From assembly GCA_937897625.1 (NCBI GenBank), contig CALCNZ010000060.1, forward strand, positions 1-42,385: a DNA stretch of 42,385 nucleotides, given 5' to 3'. The notes beneath the pieces are model-generated. The model was not told where the DNA came from. It saw only the letters and a program-made list of their open reading frames with translations, and searched no databases. Positions 15,813 to 23,322 of the stretch are shown here, one piece after another (position 1 is the first letter of the stretch; every line of letters begins with the position of its first letter). This DNA is from an uncultured Flavobacteriales bacterium. Lineage in GTDB: Bacteria > Bacteroidota > Bacteroidia > Flavobacteriales_D > Sanyastnellaceae. The position numbers and the translations under genes are program-made.

Positions 15813-17549
15813 ATGAAAAATTTATTCTTCTTTTTGTCAGTGTTCTTTGCTGGAGTGCTTTCGGTGAATGCGCAATGTCCAACCTGTACTCCCGATTTAA
15901 CGTGCACGAACACAACCGGAACCCCGCAGATTTGTCCAGCCACCCCGCCGAACGCCACAACCGGATTGTATTACGAGCAAGTCATGACGTTCTTCATTCC
16001 AACAGATGTTGTTGATCCAAGCTCTGGTGTGAATGCAACACTGCTGCAATTGACCGTTACCGATGTGTCTGGATTACCCTTTGGACTTCAGTTTACCTTG
16101 AACGACGCCGATGGAATTTTTTATCCTCCTCAAGGTGAGAATTACGGTTGTGCCACATTATGCGGAACTCCCGTTCTTCCGGGAACCTACGACATTGTTA
16201 TTAGCGTTACAGCCTTGGCTGAAGCGTTCGGATTTCAAGTCACACAAAACGATAGCTTCGTAATAACATTAATTGTAGAACAAGGACCTGGAGGAACCTC
16301 GACGTTTTCTTTCGACCAATCTGCAGGATGCGGTTCGATAAATGTCGATTATGTAGCAACCATAGGCGGAGATGCTTCCCAATTGACAACCTATACTTGG
16401 GATTTCGGGAATGGGCAATCGGCCACGTCGGCAGACCCATCTCCTGTGAATTACGCCTCTCCGGGAACATACACCGCTTCCCTTCAAACCGTCATTTCAA
16501 ACTATGTGATTACTTCTGTAAACCTTGCCGGAGTTAACGGAAACTGGAATGGAGACGTTGACGATATCTTCAATACAGCAGACCCCTATTTCACCATTAA
16601 CAACGCAGCGGGCAGCGCGGTCTACACGAGCGGAACTGTGAACAACCAAACCAGCGCGTCGTATGCTAACGTGAATTTCACGCTTTCAAATCCGCCGTAC
16701 ACCATCACATTTTGGGATTCAGATGACATAACACAAGACGACAACTTGGGGACCTCTTCCTTCAACATAGCTGTTGGCTCTCAGTCGTTCAGTTCGGGAA
16801 ATGGAACTTCCGGAACCATAAACATTGCGCTAAGCGAGGTAACGAATGTTTCTGCATCTACCACCATTAGTGTCTTCCCGCAACCCGATGCTTCGGTAAG
16901 TGTAAGTGGAAATGTGATTGCTTGCTTGAACGACACCATGCCAACGTACTATTGGTATCACGATGGAATTTTAATTTCCGGAGAATCGGGTTCAACACTC
17001 ACCATGACCGAATCGGGCTTGTATTCTGTTTATGTGCAAAATGAGTTTGGATGTTCTTCTACCAGTGAGCCCTATTTGTATTGCGCACCCGTTGAAGTTT
17101 TCTATAATCCATCTTCCGATCAATTGTCTGTAGCCGACACCTACGATACGTATCAGTGGTTCTACAACGGAATGCTTTTACAAGGCGCCATTACCTATTA
17201 TTTAATTAGTCCTCCGAACGGCGTTTATGCCGTGCAGGTAACGAACAGCTACGGTTGTGTTGTGACTTCTGACATGATAACCGTTAACGTTGGGGTGGAA
17301 GAAATAGCATTGGAAAATCAGTTGAATATTTATCCGAATCCGGTTACCGATGTGTTGAATGTGCAATGGAAAAACACCAATGAAAGTGCAACCCTTTCCA
17401 TTCGCGATCTTTCAGGAAGACTTGTCCTTACGGAACGTGTAGCGAATGGAAACGCTGTGCTTGAACTTTCTAAATTGTCCTCAGGAAATTACATTCTTGA
17501 ATTGCAAACGGAAGAAGGTTCTTTGAGAAAGCAAGTTGTCAAGCAATAA
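15813..17549 (+). CDS. Secreted protein with PKD-like domain and T9SS type A sorting domain
   Basis: A 578-residue exported protein. Residues 1-20 form a signal peptide (cleavage after VNA). A cysteine-rich stretch follows (CPTCTPDLTC), then an Ig/cadherin-like part, then a PKD-type domain at ~165-230 with the TYTWDFGNGQSA signature. Two shorter modules with YYWYHDG and YQWFYNG repeats follow (~370-480). The C-terminus (~505-578) is a T9SS type A domain: IYPNPVTDVLNV, LSIRDLSGRLVL, LSSGNYILEL and a basic end. It should be exported by Sec and then by the T9SS and anchored or released at the cell surface. Its binding or enzymatic role is unknown. Confidence 0.88.
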   Translation: MKNLFFFLSVFFAGVLSVNAQCPTCTPDLTCTNTTGTPQICPATPPNATTGLYYEQVMTFFIPTDVVDPSSGVNATLLQLTVTDVSGLPFGLQFTLNDADGIFYPPQGENYGCATLCGTPVLPGTYDIVISVTALAEAFGFQVTQNDSFVITLIVEQGPGGTSTFSFDQSAGCGSINVDYVATIGGDASQLTTYTWDFGNGQSATSADPSPVNYASPGTYTASLQTVISNYVITSVNLAGVNGNWNGDVDDIFNTADPYFTINNAAGSAVYTSGTVNNQTSASYANVNFTLSNPPYTITFWDSDDITQDDNLGTSSFNIAVGSQSFSSGNGTSGTINIALSEVTNVSASTTISVFPQPDASVSVSGNVIACLNDTMPTYYWYHDGILISGESGSTLTMTESGLYSVYVQNEFGCSSTSEPYLYCAPVEVFYNPSSDQLSVADTYDTYQWFYNGMLLQGAITYYLISPPNGVYAVQVTNSYGCVVTSDMITVNVGVEEIALENQLNIYPNPVTDVLNVQWKNTNESATLSIRDLSGRLVLTERVANGNAVLELSKLSSGNYILELQTEEGSLRKQVVKQ

Positions 17550-17550
17550 T

Positions 17551-17602
17551 GTGGCAAAGCCACGAATGTCTCTGACGAATGCCTTCGGCGAATGTCTTCG
17601 AC
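17551..17602 (+). repeat. Mini-hairpin chain A (4 units, GAAT spacers)
   Basis: Four perfect hairpins in a row. GTGGC/AAA/GCCAC is at 17551-17563, GTC/TCT/GAC at 17568-17576, GCC/TTC/GGC at 17581-17589 and GTC/TTC/GAC at 17594-17602. Each is separated from the next by exactly GAAT. The chain starts 1 nt after the T9SS cargo stop and ends directly against the yraN stop codon (17603), filling the whole gap between two convergent genes. Confidence 0.8.
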
Positions 17603-17968
17603 TTATTTAGCCAAAGGATAAAACGCCTCTTCGAAATGAAAGATTTTTGTAGAGGCGTTTTCTTGTTCTACAATAGAAATAACGTCGAACCGAGGCTCTT
17701 GCGAATAGTTGTGAAGCACAAGAAACAAGTGCGCTGCACGAATTAACTTCTGCCGCTTGCGCGGATTCACCGCGTCAAGCGGATTACCGAAGGCATCGGT
17801 GCTGCGTGTTTTCACTTCAACAAAAACCAAGTAATCTTTGTCGATCATGATTAGGTCTATTTCATACGGATCTATTCGCCAGTTCATGGCGACTTCCTTG
17901 TATCCTTTTTTTTTCAAAAATTCGAGCGCTTGGGCTTCGCCTTTTTTTCCTAAAGCTGTGTGATTCAT
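17603..17968 (-). CDS. yraN: YraN family (UPF0102) predicted nuclease-fold protein
   Basis: A 121-residue protein of the UPF0102/YraN family, with a PD-(D/E)XK endonuclease-like core. Family blocks: GKKGEALAFLKKKGY-like N-terminus, the catalytic-type strand YEIDLIMID, then VFVEVKTRS (E and K of the motif), and NPRKRQKLIRAA. Its biological role is not settled; links to DNA repair or uptake have been suggested. It is divergent from the outer-membrane protein gene, with 38 bp between the two starts. Confidence 0.9.
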   Translation of the reverse strand: MNHTALGKKGEAQALEFLKKKGYKEVAMNWRIDPYEIDLIMIDKDYLVFVEVKTRSTDAFGNPLDAVNPRKRQKLIRAAHLFLVLHNYSQEPRFDVISIVEQENASTKIFHFEEAFYPLAK

Positions 17969-18006
17969 GTTTAAGCAGTTACATTTGCTGCAAATTATTT
18001 CATGTG

Positions 18007-18894
18007 ATGAAAAATCTACTTCTTTTTATGTTTATGCTTATAAGCATAACAACTTTCGCTCAGGGTTCAAGCGAGCCGAAATCCGCATGGGGCGGGGTTT
18101 CCGATCGCAAGGGACAGTGGTATACCTACTGGGGTTACAACCGAGATTTTTACGGAAAAAGTAATATTCATTTTACGGGTCCGGGATATGATTTTAAATT
18201 GTTGGGTGCGCGAGCGGACGATATGAATGCGCCGTGGGATCCGAATGTCTATTTGAATTGGAAACAAATGTCGGTGCCTCAGTTCAATGCACGCGTAGGA
18301 TACCATGTAACCGATCGCTTCATTATTTCTGCTGGTTGGGACCACATGAAGTACAGATTAACTCCCGTTCAATCGTTAACCATTAACGGATTCATTGACC
18401 CTACGAAATACGACCCTGCTGTGTTGGGCAATTCAACAGGTGTTTTTAATAATCAGACTATTTTATACACCACGAAGTTCATGGATTTCCACCACAGCAA
18501 CGGATTTAATTTCGTTCGTGTTGCTGCAGAATACCGCACACCTTTGTGGATTAGCAAAAAAGGAAAAGCAGGTTTATTCATGTGGAGCAGCGTCTCTGCA
18601 GGAATTATTTTACCCTGGACCGATTTTACGTTCTACGGTCAGCGTTGGTTGAATTGGTTGCACGTGGCAGGTCCGGGAGTGAGCGTTTCTACTGGCTTAC
18701 GTGCTGAGTTTGGAAAACACTTTTTCGCACAAATAGCTGGTCAATACGGTTACGCATTCATGCCGAACATTATCTTACAAGATGGCGGCGCTCCCCGTGC
18801 AAAACAAACCATCGAGTTCTTTGAACGCTCATGGTCTATCGGAACCTACTTTGGTGGTGGGAAGAAGAAACATCCTGCGGATCAATCGAAATAA
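18007..18894 (+). CDS. Predicted outer-membrane beta-barrel protein
   Basis: A 295-residue protein with a signal peptide (MKNLLLFMFMLISITTFAQ, cleavage near FAQ). The remainder is rich in aromatic residues in alternating strands (WYTYWGYNRDFYG, FNARVGYHVTDRFIISAGWDHMKYRL) and ends in a barrel-like strand with a Lys-rich tail. Similar proteins are common in Bacteroidota, but I cannot name a function. The ATG at 18007 is chosen; a GTG one codon earlier is the only alternative. Its 3' end meets mini-hairpin chain B. Confidence 0.7.
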   Translation: MKNLLLFMFMLISITTFAQGSSEPKSAWGGVSDRKGQWYTYWGYNRDFYGKSNIHFTGPGYDFKLLGARADDMNAPWDPNVYLNWKQMSVPQFNARVGYHVTDRFIISAGWDHMKYRLTPVQSLTINGFIDPTKYDPAVLGNSTGVFNNQTILYTTKFMDFHHSNGFNFVRVAAEYRTPLWISKKGKAGLFMWSSVSAGIILPWTDFTFYGQRWLNWLHVAGPGVSVSTGLRAEFGKHFFAQIAGQYGYAFMPNIILQDGGAPRAKQTIEFFERSWSIGTYFGGGKKKHPADQSK

Positions 18895-19043
18895 ATTTCG
18901 ATCAATCTCTACGAGATCAATCTGACTTCGTCAGATGAATTAAATCGTCGAAGACTTTCGCCAAAGGCATTCGTGTATTCACATTCGTTCGCAGAACATT
19001 CGTGCTTGCACATTCGTTGCTGCGCAACATTCGTACTTCGTAC
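18895..19043 (-). repeat. Mini-hairpin chain B (about ten units, ATTC spacers)
   Basis: The whole 148-bp gap between the OMP stop and the lpdA stop is a chain of small hairpins. From 18960 on, every unit is separated by ATTC (GAAT on the minus strand): GCC/AAA/GGC at 18960, GTG/TATT/CAC at 18973, GTTC/GCA/GAAC at 18987, GTGC/TT/GCAC at 19002, GTTGC/TGC/GCAAC at 19016 and GTAC/TTC/GTAC at 19033. Before that, spacers are less regular: CTC/TAC/GAG at 18907, a 7-bp stem ATCTGAC/TTC/GTCAGAT at 18920, and GTC/GAA/GAC at 18947. The last unit shares its final base with the lpdA stop codon. Confidence 0.85.
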
Positions 19044-20449
19044 TAAATGTGTATCGCGCGTTTCGCCGTCGCATCCAGCGCCGCTTCCTTGAAGCTCTCG
19101 GTGAATGTTGGGTGAGCGTGAGAGATGCGTCCAATGTCTTCCGCGCTAGCACGGAATTCCATAGCCACAACCGCTTCAGCAATCATGTCTGCGCAACGCG
19201 GACCAATCATGTGAACGCCTAAGATTTCATCGGTGTCTTTGTCGGCCAATACTTTCACCAATCCGTCGGTGTCCATACTCGCACGCGCTCTACCGCTGGC
19301 TTTGAATGGGAAACTGCCTACTTTGTAGTTCTTGCCCATCTCTTTCAATTGCTCTTCGGTATATCCAACGCTCGCCACTTCAGGCCATGTGTAAACAACA
19401 CCTGGGATGAGGTTGTAGTTGATGTGTGGTTTTTGTCCCGCAATAACTTCCGCAACGAATGTTCCTTCTTCTTCCGCTTTGTGCGCAAGCATGGCGCCTT
19501 TTACCACATCGCCTATTGCATAGATGTTCGGAACACTTGATTGAAGGTGATTGTTGGTAACGATTCTTCCACGCTCGTCAACTTGAACACCTGCTTTGTC
19601 TAATCCTAAATTATCTGTGTAAGGTTTTCTTCCAACCGAAACAAGAACGTAGTCACCTTCAAGAGTTAGCTCTTCGCCTTTCGCGTTGTCTGCTTTCACG
19701 GTAACTGCTTTTCCTTTCGCTGTTACTTCTTTCACTTTGTGTGAAAGGAAGAATTCGAATCCGATAGCCGATAAAGATTTTTGAAGTTCTTTCCCCATGG
19801 TCTTATCCATAGTTGGAATGATTCCATCCATGAATTCAACCACGCTCACTTTCGAACCGAGACGCGCGTATACGCTTCCCAATTCCAGACCAATTACACC
19901 ACCACCAATCACAATCAAGTGCTTTGGAACTTCTTCCAGCTTCAATGCTTCGGTGCTGGTAATAACGCGTTTTTTATCTATTTGAATGAAAGGAAGGCTT
20001 GCTGGTTTAGATCCAGTAGCTACAATAAAATTCTTCCCTGCAATTTCTTCGTTTGTTCCGTCTGCTTTCGCAATGGAAAGGGTGGTTGAAGAAGTGAACG
20101 TACCGTGTCCGTGAAGAACAGTCACTTTGTTTTTCTTCATCAAATAATCAATACCCTTTGTTGTTTGGTCTACCACGTCTTGCTTGCGCTTCACCATTTG
20201 ACCAAGATTTACTTTTGGCTTTGAACCCAAATCAATTCCGTGTGCTTCGAAGGTGTGAACCGCTTGATGGTAGTGCTCGCTAGAGTCTAGAAGCGCTTTC
20301 GAAGGAATGCATCCCACGTTCAAACAAGTTCCTCCAAGTGTTGAATAGCGCTCAACCAATGCGGTTTTCATTCCCAACTGAGCGCAACGAATAGCAGCAA
20401 CGTATCCACCAGGACCCGCGCCAACAACAACTACATCGAAATTTTCCAT
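19043..20449 (-). CDS. lpdA: Dihydrolipoyl dehydrogenase (E3)
   Basis: A 468-residue FAD/NAD flavoprotein that reoxidises dihydrolipoamide for pyruvate, 2-oxoglutarate and branched-chain dehydrogenases and for the glycine cleavage system. The FAD motif is VVVGAGPGGYVAA (residues 8-20) and the redox-active pair C42/C47 is in GGTCLNVGCIPSK. The NAD motif VIGGGVIGLELG and the C-terminal catalytic HAHPTFTE are present. An intact TATCTTTG box ends only a few bases before its ATG (20461-20454). The DedA gene lies 18 bp upstream on the same strand and may share the transcript. Confidence 0.95.
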   Translation of the reverse strand: MENFDVVVVGAGPGGYVAAIRCAQLGMKTALVERYSTLGGTCLNVGCIPSKALLDSSEHYHQAVHTFEAHGIDLGSKPKVNLGQMVKRKQDVVDQTTKGIDYLMKKNKVTVLHGHGTFTSSTTLSIAKADGTNEEIAGKNFIVATGSKPASLPFIQIDKKRVITSTEALKLEEVPKHLIVIGGGVIGLELGSVYARLGSKVSVVEFMDGIIPTMDKTMGKELQKSLSAIGFEFFLSHKVKEVTAKGKAVTVKADNAKGEELTLEGDYVLVSVGRKPYTDNLGLDKAGVQVDERGRIVTNNHLQSSVPNIYAIGDVVKGAMLAHKAEEEGTFVAEVIAGQKPHINYNLIPGVVYTWPEVASVGYTEEQLKEMGKNYKVGSFPFKASGRARASMDTDGLVKVLADKDTDEILGVHMIGPRCADMIAEAVVAMEFRASAEDIGRISHAHPTFTESFKEAALDATAKRAIHI

Positions 20450-20467
20450 GCGACAAAGATAAGCACG

Positions 20468-21118
20468 TCAATCGATGGCTTCGCTTTCTTTTGCTCGTGA
20501 TTTTTTACGCTCTTTGAGATAAGCACGCACAACGAATCCGTTCGTCAATAAAATGAATCCAAGAATAATGTATTCGAGGTAGTCCTTTATGCCTGGAAAT
20601 TCTTCTCCGAGGAAATAACCTAAGAGGGTCAGCGAAGACACCCAAGCAATGGCGCCAAGAACGTTGTAGCCCAAAAAGGATTTAAACGGAACACGAATCA
20701 CGCCGGCTAAGATGGGCGCGAATGTTCTGATGTAAGGGAGGAATTTTCCGAGAACGAGGGTTTTTCCTCCGTGTCTTTCGTAGAACGTTCGTGTAGCTTC
20801 AACGTATTTCTTTTTGAAGAAAAACGAATCTTTTCGATTGAATATAGCAGGCCCCAATTTCCATCCGAAATAATAGCCGAACAAACAGCCGGCCAGCGAG
20901 GCTATGGACATGAATAACAGAAGGCTGAAAATGGAAGTGCCTAACAGTTGCGGTTGCGTGGAAGTGATTAACCCCGTGAAAAACAAAAGCGAATCGCCCG
21001 GAAGAAAAAAACCAATGATGATTCCATTTTCAGCGAAAAGTATAATCAATACCAAAGCCAGTCCGCCAATGTGCAGTATTTGCTCGGGGTTGGTAATACT
21101 TTGAATGAAATCCCACAT
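20468..21118 (-). CDS. DedA family membrane protein
   Basis: A 216-residue inner-membrane protein with several hydrophobic helices. DedA motifs are present: GFFLPGDSLLFFTG in the first re-entrant region, and FYERHGGKTLVLGKFLPY with RTFAPILAG in the second. DedA proteins are thought to move phospholipids or undecaprenyl phosphate across the membrane and support envelope homeostasis; the exact lipid cannot be inferred. It is probably cotranscribed with lpdA. Confidence 0.92.
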   Translation of the reverse strand: MWDFIQSITNPEQILHIGGLALVLIILFAENGIIIGFFLPGDSLLFFTGLITSTQPQLLGTSIFSLLLFMSIASLAGCLFGYYFGWKLGPAIFNRKDSFFFKKKYVEATRTFYERHGGKTLVLGKFLPYIRTFAPILAGVIRVPFKSFLGYNVLGAIAWVSSLTLLGYFLGEEFPGIKDYLEYIILGFILLTNGFVVRAYLKERKKSRAKESEAID

Positions 21119-21188
21119 ACTTCCGCAAATTAGGCTTTTCTTTTTTTAGAACGGGCGTGTACAAACCTATTCTTACAACACTCTTTCG

Positions 21189-21527
21189 TTAGGAAGTTTT
21201 TTTCGGGTATTCCACCCGAATGGTTTTGAAGTTGGCCGTGTCGTATTTAACGGTCACTGCCGTTCCAACAGCATACATGGGTTCGCTTTCACAGCGATCT
21301 TCTGTTCGCACACGAAGGGTTTCGCCACCGTTCGGAGTGAATTCAATAACCGGATAGAAATATTTCTTTCCTTTTTCAGTGGCGCTCATCCAATTCACAA
21401 TGCGGCCCGATGTCTTCTGACTTTTTAGCGCAAAGCGAACCGTATCTTTAAACAAATAAATCCCTATTCCAATAGAGAAGAGCGCCAACAAAGTGTATGG
21501 GATGAAGTCTGGAATGTTGTCTATCAT
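21189..21527 (-). CDS. DUF3592 domain protein
   Basis: A 112-residue protein with one N-terminal membrane helix (~10-26) and a short beta-rich domain: SGRIVNWMS, KKYFYPVIEFTPNGGETLRV and VGTAVTVKYDTANFKTIRV. This matches DUF3592, a small family of unknown role. The ATG at 21527 lies 3 nt downstream of the T9SS cargo stop, so the two genes form an operon. An in-frame TTG one codon upstream is less likely. Confidence 0.8.
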   Translation of the reverse strand: MIDNIPDFIPYTLLALFSIGIGIYLFKDTVRFALKSQKTSGRIVNWMSATEKGKKYFYPVIEFTPNGGETLRVRTEDRCESEPMYAVGTAVTVKYDTANFKTIRVEYPKKTS

Positions 21528-21530
21528 CAA

Positions 21531-23204
21531 TTATATTTTCACAAATGAAATTACCGATTGCTTATTTTCAATGCTTACCATGAGCGAATAAATTCCGCTA
21601 GGTAAATTCTGAATATTTATTTTTTGGGTGGAAGAAATAACCATTTTTTGTTGAAGGGTAACGCGACCGGTCATGTCAACAACGGTAACGGTTCCTTTTC
21701 CTGCGACATCGCTGGTTAAGGTTAGTTCATTTTCTGAAGGATTTGGGAAAATGGAAAGTCCGAACACATTACTTTCTTCTACACTGCTCACACCTTCACA
21801 AATACAATTCGCATTGTAGGCGTCGTTATCTGTCGTTGCTAATCCGTCGTCACAAGGATCTCCAACGAAATAACAAGAGCCGTCATCTACAGCTGCCGTT
21901 GGATCGTAGTTACATGCGTTTGCGCTCATGCATCCAGAGGCTAGAATTCCACCAGCACCTAAATATCGCACAACGCCCATGTCGTTTGGATTTTGCATGG
22001 TAACTCCTGCACACACCACCTTCCCTGCTGCTTGAAGTCCGATGGCGTAGGCATCATCGAACGACGCGCCCAATGAAGTAACAACAGTGCCTGTTCCGCC
22101 CCACGTTGCATCTATTACACCGTCGTAGCTAAAGCGTGTGGTAATAAAATCGCGTAACATAAAGCCAGAGCTTGTTGTTCCGCAAGCGTACCAATTGTTG
22201 TCTGCCCCGAGCGTGCAATCGTAGAATGCGCTGTATCCGCCAACGGCGTTTGCATATGTTCCGTTGGTTCCGAAGGTCGCGTCAATTGACCCGTCTAAAT
22301 TGTGACGTCTTGCAAACGAAGAGGTGTTGTTGGTTCCAACGGCAACTAATTTTGAATTGGAATATTCAATGTCGTAGTAGGTTCCGCCCGCAGAATCTAA
22401 CCACAAGCCGTTGTTTCCGAAAGCCGCAACTGGCCCACCGTTCAAGGTCATGAGCATAATCATCGGAACAGAGGTGAAGGTATTCGGATTGTACTTATCT
22501 CCGCAAATAGCAATGGCACCAGCCGTAACAATTGTCGCACCGTTTACTGAAAACTCATCAGTAGGGCTGGTCTGAAAATAGGCCGTTCCGTTTGTTCCGA
22601 ATGAGGTGACTAAATTCCCTTGAAGATCTAAACACTGCACGGCAATGGAGGTGTAGCTAAATCCAGGGGTGAATTTTCTTCCAACCAAATAAATTAAATT
22701 GTTGTGAATAAGCACTTGATTCATGTACTCTTCTCCGCTGTCTAAGTTCGTTTCATATATTCCGTTTGCAGCGAACGACGGATCAAGCGCACCGTCTGGT
22801 TTAATAACCCATGCAGTAATTTCAGTATCAGAAGCGGTTAAGCTTTTCGCTCCTACCACGATTATATTTCCATTCGGAAGAATATCCATATCGTAAGCAA
22901 AATCAGACCCTGCTGTATTTGGAAGTGTGAATACACCGTTGTTCGCGAAAGCAGCGTCATAGCTTCCGTCTTCGTTCAACTTCACCACCATCATATCGAA
23001 ATCTGCTGAGGTACCTGTGGTACCGCAAAGCAGTATTTTATTGTCGCTTAAAACAATCACGTCTTGCGCATTATCGAAGACTCCAGTCGGATTCACCAAA
23101 ACAAATCCATCGGTATCAAAGGTTGGATCCAATGTTCCGGGCTGAGCCAGGGCGCTAAATCCCAACAAAATTGTTGTAGCAAAAGAGAATAAGATTTTTT
23201 TCAT
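21531..23204 (-). CDS. Delta-60 repeat protein with T9SS type A sorting domain
   Basis: A 557-residue exported protein. A signal peptide ends near ALAQ (residue 21). Residues ~24-420 carry about six delta-60 beta-propeller-like repeats, recognisable by 'LDPTFDTDGF', 'DGSYDAAFANNGVF', 'DGALDPSFAANGIY', 'DGSIDATFGTNGTY' and 'DGVIDATWGGTGTV'. A cysteine-rich module follows at ~428-470 (CMSANACNYDPTA, DDGSCYF, NANCICEG), common in flavobacterial surface proteins. The last ~75 residues are a T9SS type A domain (IFPNPSENELTL, DMTGRVTLQQ, LPSGIYSLMV). It is presumably a surface-exposed, possibly adhesive protein. Confidence 0.9.
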   Translation of the reverse strand: MKKILFSFATTILLGFSALAQPGTLDPTFDTDGFVLVNPTGVFDNAQDVIVLSDNKILLCGTTGTSADFDMMVVKLNEDGSYDAAFANNGVFTLPNTAGSDFAYDMDILPNGNIIVVGAKSLTASDTEITAWVIKPDGALDPSFAANGIYETNLDSGEEYMNQVLIHNNLIYLVGRKFTPGFSYTSIAVQCLDLQGNLVTSFGTNGTAYFQTSPTDEFSVNGATIVTAGAIAICGDKYNPNTFTSVPMIMLMTLNGGPVAAFGNNGLWLDSAGGTYYDIEYSNSKLVAVGTNNTSSFARRHNLDGSIDATFGTNGTYANAVGGYSAFYDCTLGADNNWYACGTTSSGFMLRDFITTRFSYDGVIDATWGGTGTVVTSLGASFDDAYAIGLQAAGKVVCAGVTMQNPNDMGVVRYLGAGGILASGCMSANACNYDPTAAVDDGSCYFVGDPCDDGLATTDNDAYNANCICEGVSSVEESNVFGLSIFPNPSENELTLTSDVAGKGTVTVVDMTGRVTLQQKMVISSTQKINIQNLPSGIYSLMVSIENKQSVISFVKI

Positions 23205-23228
23205 GTTGAATGAAATAGGTTACTCAAA

Positions 23229-23263
23229 CAAATATACTCTTCATAATTTTTATAGCCATGCAA
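23229..23263 (-). promoter_or_regulatory. Promoter of the delta-60 T9SS gene
   Basis: On the minus strand TTG (23263-23261), 24 bp, then TATATTTG (23236-23229), an exact TAnnTTTG. It lies 24 bp before the ATG at 23204. The spacing to the -33 box is slightly long. Confidence 0.5.
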
Positions 23264-23322
23264 TTTATTGGCTTTACTTCGTTACGACATTTGCACTGTT
23301 GCTTTCAACATAAAAATTAGAA

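Noticed and set aside
17551..19043. Mini-hairpin chains as a CRISPR array
   Set aside because: Units are only 8-17 nt, the constant part is 4 nt, the variable parts are self-complementary, and there are no cas genes nearby.
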